From: a virus
Virus record (IMG/VR): IMGVR_UViG_3300027743_000010
Span: 1 to 47,813 of that record
Reading direction: 5' to 3' (one strand)
Length of the DNA stretch: 47,813 nucleotides
In this document: positions 34,219 through 40,268 of the stretch, in pieces
Layout of the letters: the number at the start of each line of letters is the position of its first letter
Position numbering within the stretch: the first letter of the stretch is position 1
Made by a program: the position numbers and the translations under genes
Notes under the pieces: generated by a model
What the model was told of the DNA's origin: nothing
The model's input: the letters and a program-made list of their open reading frames with translations, nothing else
Database searches by the model: none

Positions 34219-34417
34219 CTTGCCTCCACACTTTGTTTTTCACTCCGTCTACATGGATTTCAATATTATCCATCGTACATTTCTCAATCGTATCATTCCA
34301 TGTGATTAAACAACATAGAATATAATCCGCAAGTACTTCCTTCGAGGTGCTAGAGTTTTGACCTAAACACCATTTGTCGATCCAATGTTCTAGTTCGACA
34401 CGAAGTTCTGAATTCAT
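34208..34417 (-). CDS. Small Cys-containing protein
   Basis: A 69-residue protein with a helical N-terminal part (ELRVELEHWIDKWCLGQN) and CC in the middle (YILCCLITW). It starts in the stop of the IPT/TIG gene (ATGA-type overlap). Unknown function. Confidence 0.5.
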   Translation of the reverse strand: MNSELRVELEHWIDKWCLGQNSSTSKEVLADYILCCLITWNDTIEKCTMDNIEIHVDGVKNKVWRQDAN

Positions 34418-34956
34418 TTCTTTACTTCGACACTCTTGGAGACAGTGACAGATTTATTCTGATCGCCAAGATTCCTGATTACATCCTGCGCGACTGGATT
34501 AGCTGGAGTTAGTTCAAAGAGTTGAGTATTAGATAGTGCGCCGTTTTCATTCTGCACTTGTACTGGAATAGACACAGCAGCTTCAGCAGTTCCCATATTC
34601 ACACCAGTAGTCAATTGACTATCACTCACAAAGACAGTAGGTTCGACTGCACCATTCCATACGATCTTCGCCTCAGGATCGAAATTCTTACCTGAAACTG
34701 TGAGAGTAAATGATTCACTACCCAATGCAGCTGTATTAGGTGATAGTGAAGTGACTTCAGGTAGTGGTTGAGATCCAGCAGTTAGAATCACAATGATTGA
34801 ATTGTATGTCTTCTGTGCGAATCGTGAATCAGATGCACCGATCTGAATGATTTCCCACATGTACTGCTTCTGTTCTTCTGTCAATTCAAGAGCAGGTGAA
34901 CTGAATAGAACTGGAGCGAACGGGTCGTGATGTAATGCGTGGACTAATTCTGCCAT
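34414..34956 (-). CDS. IPT/TIG immunoglobulin-like domain protein
   Basis: A 180-residue protein: an N-terminal part of 60 residues, then an IPT/TIG-type domain from about 67 to 150 (PEVTSLSPNTAALGSESFTL, GKNFDPEAKIVWNG, then a run ending in NENGALSNTQLFEL). Such domains on phage virions bind weakly to host surface or mucin glycans. AGGAG precedes the start. It lies in the accessory part of the virion block, upstream of the terminase. Confidence 0.65.
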   Translation of the reverse strand: MAELVHALHHDPFAPVLFSSPALELTEEQKQYMWEIIQIGASDSRFAQKTYNSIIVILTAGSQPLPEVTSLSPNTAALGSESFTLTVSGKNFDPEAKIVWNGAVEPTVFVSDSQLTTGVNMGTAEAAVSIPVQVQNENGALSNTQLFELTPANPVAQDVIRNLGDQNKSVTVSKSVEVKK

Positions 34957-34987
34957 TTGTATCTCCTAATTGTGTGTAATCTAAATG

Positions 34988-35010
34988 GGGCACACCGAAT
35001 AGATGTGCCC
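34988..35010 (-). other. Hairpin between genes
   Basis: GGGCACA and TGTGCCC form perfect seven-base arms with a nine-base loop in the 71-bp gap between the repeat protein and the IPT/TIG gene. No T tract follows on the minus strand, so it is a poor terminator; RNA processing or stability is possible. Confidence 0.4.
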
Positions 35011-35027
35011 ACATTACATTACATCAA

Positions 35028-35429
35028 TTACTTGGGTTCAGCAGTACCCGGTAGACTATTGTCTGGAACTAGAATGAGTCCCTGACATGCGAGCCACTTC
35101 ACTACATACTTCTTACCGGGACGTGGCAAATCATTATCTGGCCTACCACCCTGACCCGGTAGAGAATTATCTGCACCAGGCTGCTGATCTGGAAGCCCCT
35201 GATCTGGACGTGTAGGATCAAAAGGAAATACAGGTAGCAATGCGATGTGTCCACCACCGGGCAATGCATTACCGGGATGACCACCTCCGTAGATGGGGCC
35301 AGTAGATGGATAATTTCCACCACTAGGCAAACTATTATCTGGCCTACTCCATGCAGGTTGACCATATCCCGGATCTACTGCACCAGCGGTGTCAAGGAAT
35401 GTGATGACTGCTAATCGACCATTTGCCAT
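35028..35429 (-). CDS. Pro/Gly protein with PDNSLPG repeats
   Basis: A 133-residue protein with at least six imperfect copies of a seven-residue unit of the form (R/A/V)(P/A)DN(S/D)LPG: RPDNSLPSG, HPGNALPGG, RPDQGLPDQ, GADNSLPGQ, RPDNDLPRP and VPDNSLPG. The C-terminal part has a strand-rich segment (KKYVVKWLACQGLIL). AGGAG precedes ATG 35429. Repeats like these occur in virion proteins of soil phages; a surface or linker role is likely. Confidence 0.55.
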   Translation of the reverse strand: MANGRLAVITFLDTAGAVDPGYGQPAWSRPDNSLPSGGNYPSTGPIYGGGHPGNALPGGGHIALLPVFPFDPTRPDQGLPDQQPGADNSLPGQGGRPDNDLPRPGKKYVVKWLACQGLILVPDNSLPGTAEPK

Positions 35430-35453
35430 GTTCTAATCTCCTGAATGTCATTT

Positions 35454-35497
35454 AAAAAATAGGATACGCGCCACTTATTGGATGACACGTATCCTAT
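35454..35497 (-). terminator. Strong intrinsic terminator
   Basis: On the minus strand ATAGGATACG pairs with CGTATCCTAT, and the stem can continue inward by about six pairs including G-U pairs around a CCAATAA loop, giving a stem of about 16 pairs (35459-35474 with 35482-35497). It is followed by TTTTTT. It lies directly after the VPDGG-CTERM gene and should end the first two-gene transcript of the minus-strand block. Confidence 0.75.
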
Positions 35498-35510
35498 ACA
35501 CGGATCGAAT

Positions 35511-36233
35511 CTACATCTTTGATTTAACTACACTGAGTCCAAACATACTGAGACCCAACATAGCGATAGTAAGTCCACCATCAGGAACTGAAGGAGGTTC
35601 ATCATCTGGTGGTTCATCATCGCCCGGAGGAATAGTTCCACCAAGTCCGATTAAAAAGAGCTTATCCGGCCCATCGTTGTACATGTTGGGGCCACTACCT
35701 GCAAGTCCAAATGTAAATGCAATCTTAGTGGTGCCAGCAGGTGCGCTGAATGGAGTAAGTGGTGAGCCAGCGGTGAGAATGTAATCCGCGTATCCTGTAC
35801 CGTTTGCATTGGATGGAACCAGTTGTGCAGGAGCGAATGAATATGAACCGATATTTGATCCACCGAAATTATAGAAATTGACTGTTAGATCAGTCAACAA
35901 CTGTGCAGTCGATGTGTCATTAATGTCAAGACCTAGATAGAAATTGGCCCCAACATTAGATGCGAACAAAGCCAATTCACCCGGTGCATCACCATAGATG
36001 TTAACAAGTGGATTCGGATTGAATGGATCTCCACCACCTGTATCACCTACAGTTACCCATCCTGCAGGATTCTGATTACATCCAGATCCACCAGGCCCAT
36101 AGAATACGCAGGGATTGTTGATGGTGTTCTGATATGTCTGATCGGGTGCCGTATAGATACTGATTGGATTAGCTGATGCTACTGATGCAATTAGTGCAAT
36201 CAGTAAAGTGAGTACCGGGACTTTGTAGCGCAT
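35511..36233 (-). CDS. Secreted VPDGG-CTERM (exosortase-type) protein
   Basis: A 240-residue protein. It begins with a signal peptide (KVPVLTLLIALIASVASA), then a mature domain with paired Cys and a beta-rich region, a Pro/Asp linker (PPGDDEPPDDEPPS) and a final VPDGG, a hydrophobic helix (LTIAMLGLSMFGL) and a basic end (KSKM). This tripartite end is the VPDSG/VPDGG form of PEP-CTERM sorting signals, processed by host exosortases in Verrucomicrobia, Acidobacteria and relatives. AAAGGA favours ATG 36233 over 36239. Putative roles (inference): cell-surface display for superinfection exclusion, biofilm or EPS change. It sits between the small terminase and a strong terminator. Confidence 0.75.
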   Translation of the reverse strand: MRYKVPVLTLLIALIASVASANPISIYTAPDQTYQNTINNPCVFYGPGGSGCNQNPAGWVTVGDTGGGDPFNPNPLVNIYGDAPGELALFASNVGANFYLGLDINDTSTAQLLTDLTVNFYNFGGSNIGSYSFAPAQLVPSNANGTGYADYILTAGSPLTPFSAPAGTTKIAFTFGLAGSGPNMYNDGPDKLFLIGLGGTIPPGDDEPPDDEPPSVPDGGLTIAMLGLSMFGLSVVKSKM

Positions 36234-36260
36234 TCTCATTTTCCTTTGAGGGATTGACTC

Positions 36261-36866
36261 TTATGAGTCCGAACTAGACACATCGATGACATCGAATGAT
36301 TCTTCTTTACGGAATTGTGGTGCAAAGATTACGAACTGAACTGATTTATCTGATTGATTTGAATCAACAACTTTCTCAGGTTCGAGATTTTTGATTACTA
36401 CTGACATATCTTTCGCTATGGCTGATAGATCTTTCGCATCAGTGTAATCTAATTTCTCTTGTGTAATTGAACTGAGTGATTGGCCTAATACTTTAGACGC
36501 GCGACGTATAGCTCGTTCCCTAGATTTAGATATGTGAGATGATATCGACTTACTAGGTGTATCATATGATTTGGTGGAGGTCGATCCGTTCGCGTATGCA
36601 GATACAGATGAAGGAGATATGCCAAACATCCCAGCTAATCCAAGAGCTGATTGTCGTCCATTGAGTACTGCATCTTCACCTATGATTTGACGTAATGAAT
36701 CCGGGACATTTACATCACCTTCATTACGTCCCTTGCTAGGCTTATCGATGATAACTACTTCACTAGTCGACGTATCAGGTGTATGAGACTCTTTATTAGA
36801 CGCGCGTCCACCTAACTTATTTAATTCGTCATTAAATTCTTCGTCTGAGACTACACCGATAGGCAT
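36261..36866 (-). CDS. Putative small terminase / HTH DNA-binding protein
   Basis: A 201-residue protein. Residues about 60-110 form a helix-turn-helix (ALGLAGMFGISPSSVSAYAN), followed by a basic helix (KSRERAIRRASKVL) and a helical end with AIAKDMSVVIKNLEP. Small terminases have just such an N-terminal DNA-binding domain plus helical oligomerisation region. It is the first gene of the minus-strand block, but it is separated from terL by about 3.4 kb. A transcription regulator is the alternative. Confidence 0.5.
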   Translation of the reverse strand: MPIGVVSDEEFNDELNKLGGRASNKESHTPDTSTSEVVIIDKPSKGRNEGDVNVPDSLRQIIGEDAVLNGRQSALGLAGMFGISPSSVSAYANGSTSTKSYDTPSKSISSHISKSRERAIRRASKVLGQSLSSITQEKLDYTDAKDLSAIAKDMSVVIKNLEPEKVVDSNQSDKSVQFVIFAPQFRKEESFDVIDVSSSDS

Positions 36867-36898
36867 ATGATGTACTCAATATATGTTGTGTAGGATTG

Positions 36899-36912
36899 GA
36901 CGGAGTTCCGTC
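36899..36912. promoter_or_regulatory. Palindrome at late promoter start site
   Basis: GACGGA (36899-36904) and TCCGTC (36907-36912) are separated by two bases. The repeat lies just downstream of the -10 box, where transcription should begin. It could be an operator or form a hairpin at the 5' end of the transcript. Confidence 0.45.
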
Positions 36913-36919
36913 AGGTTGG

Positions 36920-36948
36920 AGAGTATCAGAAAATTGCCGAGTTGTCAA
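36920..36948 (-). promoter_or_regulatory. Late-block promoter
   Basis: On the minus strand TTGACA (36948-36943), a 17-base spacer and TACTCT (36925-36920), with TGA directly before the -10 (extended -10 type). It reads into the putative small terminase gene. Confidence 0.65.
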
Positions 36949-37160
36949 GTGACTTAACTCCTTTCTTTTCTTTCACTTAGAAGGGGTGTCCGAGTATGAG
37001 ACTCTTTCTTGGTTTATATATTTTACCTCCTTACTTAATATATGGGACCCGTATATGTATTTTCCCGTCAGATTTGATTTCAACAGTGCGCCCAGACTTA
37101 TGTAATGTATAATTATACACAAGGGTGTATACCCATACATCTGTATATAGTAACTAATTA

Positions 37161-37225
37161 AAAGTAAGTAACTTACTTTATAAAGCAAAGTACTTGGTAC
37201 TTACTAATAGTAAGTTACTTACTAT
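37161..37225. promoter_or_regulatory. Repeated dyads, candidate operator cluster
   Basis: Two perfect inverted repeats of 9-base arms: AAAGTAAGT-A-ACTTACTTT (37161-37179) and ATAGTAAGT-T-ACTTACTAT (37207-37225). Their centres are 46 bp apart. Between them lies AAGTAC-TTG-GTACTT (37188-37202), a shorter palindrome, followed by a further half site. The consensus WAGTAAGTNACTTACTW strongly suggests binding of a dimeric regulator between the divergent transcription units. Confidence 0.7.
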
Positions 37226-37281
37226 GAGCTACACGCATGGACTGCATAAGAACTCTGTATGCGACTACATATAGATAATGC

Positions 37282-37310
37282 TTGTAGTCAAACCATACCT
37301 CGCATATTAT
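37282..37310 (+). promoter_or_regulatory. Early promoter candidate
   Basis: TTGTAG (37282-37287), a 17-base spacer and TATTAT (37305-37310). It lies downstream of the dyads and reads toward the first early gene. A second candidate -35, TTGACA (37375-37380), lies nearer the gene but has only a poor -10 (TATCGG after 15 bases). Confidence 0.5.
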
Positions 37311-37408
37311 TAGTAGGTCGCTAGTCGATGCAAGTAACTCAAGTCGATAGACGAGAGTGAAACCGGAACACTAGTTGACAGTATTGGAGTCTGCATATCG
37401 GCTCCACT

Positions 37409-37432
37409 ATACGCGGCGCGAATGTCGCGTAT
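37409..37432. repeat. Inverted repeat ATACGCG/CGCGTAT
   Basis: ATACGCG (37409-37415) and CGCGTAT (37426-37432) form perfect seven-base arms in the leader of the first early gene. The left arm begins ATACGCGGCG, which recurs at 40357 by the second early promoter. Confidence 0.5.
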
Positions 37433-37458
37433 CTCGTAAGTGAAAGTGTGAGTGTTCA

Positions 37459-37872
37459 TTGAAAACTAAAAAGGTAAGTGGCGTAGCGAAGTCTGCCTAC
37501 GGTAAGCCTCTGCACGTTCTCGATACTGAGAGCGGAGTCAAGCTGCCGAAAGGCTCGGAACTCAAGTTTGCTGGCACGTATACGGAATACGAGTCAGCGG
37601 GCGAACTACGTGGTGCTGGACAATGGCCCACGGACGATAAGATTGTCGGATGGTATAACGCATCATCCCGCAACAATGCGCGCAACAAGGCGCAGACTGC
37701 AGCATTCGACGCTGCTGGTATCATCAAGCCTACCATCGAAAACGATGTTATGCTCAGGTTCCGCGATATGGTGAAGATTCTCGTTGCATCGGGTAACGAT
37801 GAATCCGAAGCGAAGGATATCGCGGCAACGATGCTGAAAATCGACTTGTCAGAAGTCGAATCGGACGAGTAG
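37459..37872 (+). CDS. Early protein, paralogue of the gene at 39784
   Basis: A 137-residue protein starting at TTG 37459; an upstream in-frame stop leaves no better start. The C-terminal 55 residues (ARNKAQTAAFDAAGIIKPTI, then MVKILVASG...EAKDIA) closely match the product of 39784-40134. The central part has a WPTDDKI segment also shared with it. Codons are enriched in CGC/CGT, unlike the AGA-rich neighbours, which suggests high expression. First gene after the divergent control region. Function is unknown; small early proteins of this kind are often host-takeover or DNA-binding proteins. Confidence 0.6.
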   Translation: MKTKKVSGVAKSAYGKPLHVLDTESGVKLPKGSELKFAGTYTEYESAGELRGAGQWPTDDKIVGWYNASSRNNARNKAQTAAFDAAGIIKPTIENDVMLRFRDMVKILVASGNDESEAKDIAATMLKIDLSEVESDE

Positions 37873-37880
37873 ACAATCAT

Positions 37881-37904
37881 GGGCCGGGAGTAATATCCCG
37901 GCTC
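37881..37904 (+). other. Hairpin after first early gene
   Basis: GCCGGGA (37883-37889) and TCCCGGC (37896-37902) form a perfect stem that can extend by two pairs. No T run follows, so it is more likely an RNA-stability or processing element than a full terminator. Confidence 0.45.
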
Positions 37905-37914
37905 TACTTCCACC

Positions 37915-38253
37915 ATGAAATACCCACTACATCTATTGCTAGACCTAATAGATGAATACGACAATCCAGATGTATATCAGGAACATGATATACAGCACAT
38001 TGTATCGGGTGATTTACACGCGCGCCCGTGGAGTGATATTCAACCCACTTGGCGCAAGTATGATCTACGAGGTAGAATACAATTACCTCATACAATTAAG
38101 CCAGAGAAACGTAGAGAACCTGTAGTAAGAGTTACATACAAACGTCCATCTATGTTAGTTAGACGATTGGCTCGTATCCTAGTAGCCAATGGTATGACAC
38201 AAGATGATGCAATCGCCCAGGCTAGACTAATGCTCAAGGAACCTGCAGAATGA
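37915..38253 (+). CDS. Early protein with shared C-terminal module
   Basis: A 112-residue protein. The last 35 residues (LVRRLARILVANGMTQDDAI...A..ML) repeat the module seen at the C-termini of the 37459 and 39784 products (MVKIL.ASG....EA...A...LKI). The N-terminal half is different: LHLLLDLIDEYDNPDV, then a WRKYDLRGRIQLP segment. The weak upstream sequence gives no clear ribosome site. The stop overlaps the next start (ATGA). Confidence 0.55.
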   Translation: MKYPLHLLLDLIDEYDNPDVYQEHDIQHIVSGDLHARPWSDIQPTWRKYDLRGRIQLPHTIKPEKRREPVVRVTYKRPSMLVRRLARILVANGMTQDDAIAQARLMLKEPAE

Positions 38254-38378
38254 TTGAAGTACTCATACACTGGCTGATATTCATCGCCGCGTGTTCTACC
38301 TTCCTGCTGCTAGCTATATCTGCTGCAGCCATGCCATTCCTGATACTGAGCATACTCGTTAGGTGGGTGAGGAGATAA
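38250..38378 (+). CDS. Small hydrophobic membrane peptide
   Basis: A 42-residue frame that starts in the stop of its neighbour (ATGA), with AAGGAA ten bases upstream. It is almost wholly hydrophobic (about 4-37: LIHWLIFIAACSTFLLLAI and on), with Arg residues at the end (RWVRR). Its sequence supports one or two membrane helices, so a holin, antiholin or regulator of host membrane proteins is possible. Not covered by longer gene calls. Confidence 0.55.
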   Translation: MIEVLIHWLIFIAACSTFLLLAISAAAMPFLILSILVRWVRR

Positions 38379-38389
38379 TCCTCACTCAC
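38363..38389 (+). other. Strong hairpin after membrane-peptide gene
   Basis: GTGGGTGAGGA pairs with TCCTCACTCAC across a GATAA loop (11 pairs including one G-U). It spans the stop codon of the membrane peptide. There is no T run, so it may be an RNA-stability element or rho-independent terminator of a weak kind. Confidence 0.45.
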
Positions 38390-38425
38390 TCACTACATCA
38401 TTCCATCATATATACATACATATGG

Positions 38426-38447
38426 GTTCACATGAGTACATGTGAAC
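38426..38447. repeat. Perfect inverted repeat GTTCACATG/CATGTGAAC
   Basis: Nine-base perfect arms with an AGTA loop. It lies at the left edge of the repeat block and is followed by the AAGCCTTTTCG field. It could be a recognition site of an initiator or a hairpin. Confidence 0.55.
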
Positions 38448-38464
38448 GTCCACCCACGCCACTA

Positions 38465-38623
38465 TAAGCCTTTTCGCCTTGCCTTTTCGGCCCATGTATT
38501 TAAGCCTTTTCGGCACATACATTAAACCTTTCGTTTCGGCGAGGACGCCGAACACACAATACAGCCGCGTGTACTAAGCCTTTTCGTCTATATGTATACA
38601 GCTACATATAGCTTTTCGCCTTT
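38465..38623. repeat. AAGCCTTTTCG repeat field
   Basis: Exact TAAGCCTTTTCG at 38465, 38501 and 38575; near copies TTGCCTTTTCGGC (38479-38491), TTAAACCTTTCG (38522-38533), TAGCTTTTCGCC (38609-38620) and GCCTTTCG at the end. The spacing is irregular. Embedded hairpins are TTCGGCG/CGCCGAA (38535-38552) and CTATATGTA/TACATATAG (38588-38611), the second flanked by TTTTCG on both sides. Confidence 0.65.
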
Positions 38624-38724
38624 CGTCTATATAATAACAGTGTGTATGTATGCGCCTGTGATGTAACCCCCCACACCCCTGACACACACTATGTCCTCCA
38701 AAGGGGACACTCCACCACACCACA

Positions 38725-38773
38725 TAATATAATACATTATATTACCTCTTATTTTTTTTTTTTGATTTTTTTT
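38725..38773. other. AT-rich palindrome and T tracts
   Basis: TAATATAAT-AC-ATTATATTA (38725-38744) is a perfect palindrome of nine-base arms. Six bases later come T12 (38752-38763), GA and T8 (38766-38773). Such DNA melts easily and is a candidate unwinding element of the origin; as RNA the hairpin plus T run could also act as a terminator. Confidence 0.5.
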
Positions 38774-38810
38774 AAGTAGAAGGATGATGAAGTGTCCACT
38801 TTTTAGGTCA

Positions 38811-38840
38811 TTGACATCGGGTGTGTGTCTCGGGTATACT
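38811..38840 (+). promoter_or_regulatory. Strong early promoter
   Basis: TTGACA (38811-38816), an 18-base spacer and TATACT (38835-38840). It reads into the zinc-protein and LAGLIDADG genes. Confidence 0.75.
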
Positions 38841-38897
38841 GGGGAGGGGAACAGACGGACACGCACTCACACTGATATTATGTAGAGGAGACATCAC

Positions 38898-39152
38898 ATG
38901 GCTAAACATCCACACAAATTACTGTTAGTTAACAATAAAACATGGAAATGCGCACTTGAGGGGTGCTCATTCTTTGTACATCTTGGACTTCAGCATCTAC
39001 TAATAGGGAAACACGCGACATGTTGGGATTGTGAGGAAATGTTCTCAGTCAGTGAGAATAGTTTACTTGAACCTAAACCACGATGTAGCGATTGTAAAGG
39101 AATCAATCCAGATGCAATCACTCAACTTTTGAAAGATAAAGGATTACTATGA
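38898..39152 (+). CDS. Zinc-finger protein of early region
   Basis: An 84-residue protein with three cysteine groups: CALEGC (18-23), CWDC (42-45) and CSDC (63-66). This gives up to six Cys for one or two zinc ions, plus aromatic residues around. GAGGAG precedes ATG 38898. Nucleic-acid binding or protein contact is likely. It is coupled to the downstream endonuclease gene by an ATGA overlap. Confidence 0.6.
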   Translation: MAKHPHKLLLVNNKTWKCALEGCSFFVHLGLQHLLIGKHATCWDCEEMFSVSENSLLEPKPRCSDCKGINPDAITQLLKDKGLL

Positions 39153-39613
39153 AAGATACAGATATCGCATGGTGTGCTGGATTCTTTGATGGTGAGGGAC
39201 ACGTGTCATATCATCGAAGTCCACCATCGAAAACAGGAACTGTATCACCACAATTATATGCAGTTATACCACAAGCATCAGAGAACATCGAAGTATTAGA
39301 ATTCTTTCAATCAGTCATTGGATTCGGTAACATTAAGGGGCCATATCCAATGCCTAGTGGTAAACCACAACATAGATTACACTATGGAGTAAATGAAGTT
39401 CAAGCATTATTCATTATACTCAAACCATATCTGAGAGCAGATAAGACACGCGATTTTCAGAAAGCGTTAGCATCATATTGGACACATGATCCATCAATCA
39501 ATGAAGATGATCAGATTAAAACAGTTAAACGAAATAAGAAGAAAGGATGTCCTGAATGTGGAGATAAGGAATGGAATGGATTATTATGTTTTAAATGTGG
39601 TTATATAATGTAG
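39149..39613 (+). CDS. LAGLIDADG-type homing endonuclease with zinc tail
   Basis: A 154-residue protein. Residues 5-18 (DIAWCAGFFDGEGH) match the LAGLIDADG helix motif (usual form: WLAGFFDGEG), so a single-motif enzyme that acts as a dimer is expected. The centre contains LEFFQSVIGFGNIKGPYP and LFIILKPYLRADKTRD, in the order of the usual endonuclease fold. The C-terminus adds CPECGDKEWNGLLCFKCG, a zinc ribbon, that probably strengthens DNA binding. It is free-standing: no intron or intein is evident in the window. Confidence 0.75.
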   Translation: MKDTDIAWCAGFFDGEGHVSYHRSPPSKTGTVSPQLYAVIPQASENIEVLEFFQSVIGFGNIKGPYPMPSGKPQHRLHYGVNEVQALFIILKPYLRADKTRDFQKALASYWTHDPSINEDDQIKTVKRNKKKGCPECGDKEWNGLLCFKCGYIM

Positions 39614-39688
39614 TCAATAAGACCGAGGGACTCGCGGCAGCGGCGCATCATGGGCCGAAATTAATTTCACTCGACCCTCATTATTTTG

Positions 39689-39716
39689 TTGCAGCGACCT
39701 TAAACCGTGATACTAT
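39689..39716 (+). promoter_or_regulatory. Extended -10 promoter before paralogue gene
   Basis: TTGCAG (39689-39694), a 16-base spacer and TACTAT (39711-39716) with TGA directly upstream of the -10. It reads into the 39784 gene, which has its own terminator, so this unit is likely monocistronic. Confidence 0.55.
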
Positions 39717-39783
39717 TTCCTTATCGGGACGGAATGAGCCGAACCGAACGAATCAACTAGTCAGACTACACCGGGGATACAAA

Positions 39784-40134
39784 ATGAAGAATGAAACTTT
39801 TGAAGCAACTGCAGAATCGGGACGTGGACAGAAACTTGATACGCCGCTTAAGTATCAGGGTGAATACAGTGTTTATACTAGCCCTGATGAAATTCGTCAG
39901 CAGAATGATTGGCCGTCAGATAACGAAATTCTTGAATATCGTAACACGCAGCGTAAACTCGCGGCACGTAACAAGGCACTCAACGCGGCACTTGATGCGG
40001 CGGGTATTGTGAAGCCTACTATTGAGAACAGCGAGAATCTTCGTCTCAATGGTATGGTTAAGATTCTGATGGCTAGCGGTATGTCACAGGATGAAGCTAC
40101 GGATACCGCAAAGGCTACGCTGAAAATCGCCTAA
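39784..40134 (+). CDS. Early protein, paralogue of the gene at 37459
   Basis: A 116-residue protein starting at ATG 39784, with GGGGA eight bases upstream; a longer open frame to 39595 is not supported. Its C-terminal half matches that of the 37459 product: ARNKALNAALDAAGIVKPTI, then GMVKILMASGMSQDEATDTA. All six Arg codons I can read in it are CGT, so high expression is likely. It has its own promoter and terminator. Such small, highly expressed early proteins often act on host RNA polymerase or nucleoid proteins, but nothing in the sequence proves a role. Confidence 0.65.
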   Translation: MKNETFEATAESGRGQKLDTPLKYQGEYSVYTSPDEIRQQNDWPSDNEILEYRNTQRKLAARNKALNAALDAAGIVKPTIENSENLRLNGMVKILMASGMSQDEATDTAKATLKIA

Positions 40135-40171
40135 TCAGCTAATCAGTGTAGAGTAATACACCCAACCCTTT

Positions 40172-40215
40172 TATAGCCACCTAGCCATATGTGTTAGGTG
40201 GCTATATTTTTGTTT
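40172..40215 (+). terminator. Strong intrinsic terminator
   Basis: TATAGCCACCTA (40172-40183) and TAGGTGGCTATA (40195-40206) form a perfect 12-pair stem, followed by TTTTTGTTT. It ends the highly expressed 39784 transcript. Confidence 0.85.
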
Positions 40216-40268
40216 ATTCAATCAATCATTCGACTACATGTAGTTCGGTGTGCCGAAATGGGACAGCC

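Larger units (their letters stand above)
36867..37458. promoter_or_regulatory. Divergent control region, no gene
   Basis: This 592-bp non-coding stretch separates the late minus-strand block from the early plus-strand genes. It contains the late promoter (36920-36948), a palindrome at its start site, a 12-bp palindrome GTATAATTATAC (37107-37118), two perfect AGTAAGT-N-ACTTACT dyads, and plus-strand promoters. I see no credible coding frame in it. Confidence 0.75.
38379..38897. other. Non-coding 519-bp block, candidate replication origin
   Basis: No gene is seen. In order it holds a hairpin, a palindrome (38426-38447), the AAGCCTTTTCG repeat field (38465-38623), a CGGCG hairpin (38535-38552), a nine-base inverted repeat (38588-38611), a C/A-rich stretch, an AT-rich palindrome, T tracts and the promoter for the next gene. 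Iteron-like repeats, hairpins and AT-rich easily melted DNA together are typical of phage origins. Confidence 0.55.

Noticed and set aside
37497-37964. 155-residue minus-strand frame antisense to the first early gene
   Set aside because: It overlaps two plus-strand genes with better codon structure and has no ribosome site or operon partner.
38465-38623. CRISPR array
   Set aside because: The repeats are short, irregularly spaced and lack equal spacers, and no cas genes are present; the Cas4-like nuclease is a phage recombination enzyme here.
38752-38773. T tract as a sequencing artefact
   Set aside because: It lies in an AT-rich palindrome context that fits a melting element; an indel error in the length is still possible, so I do not rely on exact T counts.
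39595-39783. Longer start for the paralogue gene at 39784
   Set aside because: The added 63 residues have no similarity to the 37459 product, cover a promoter, and have no ribosome site.
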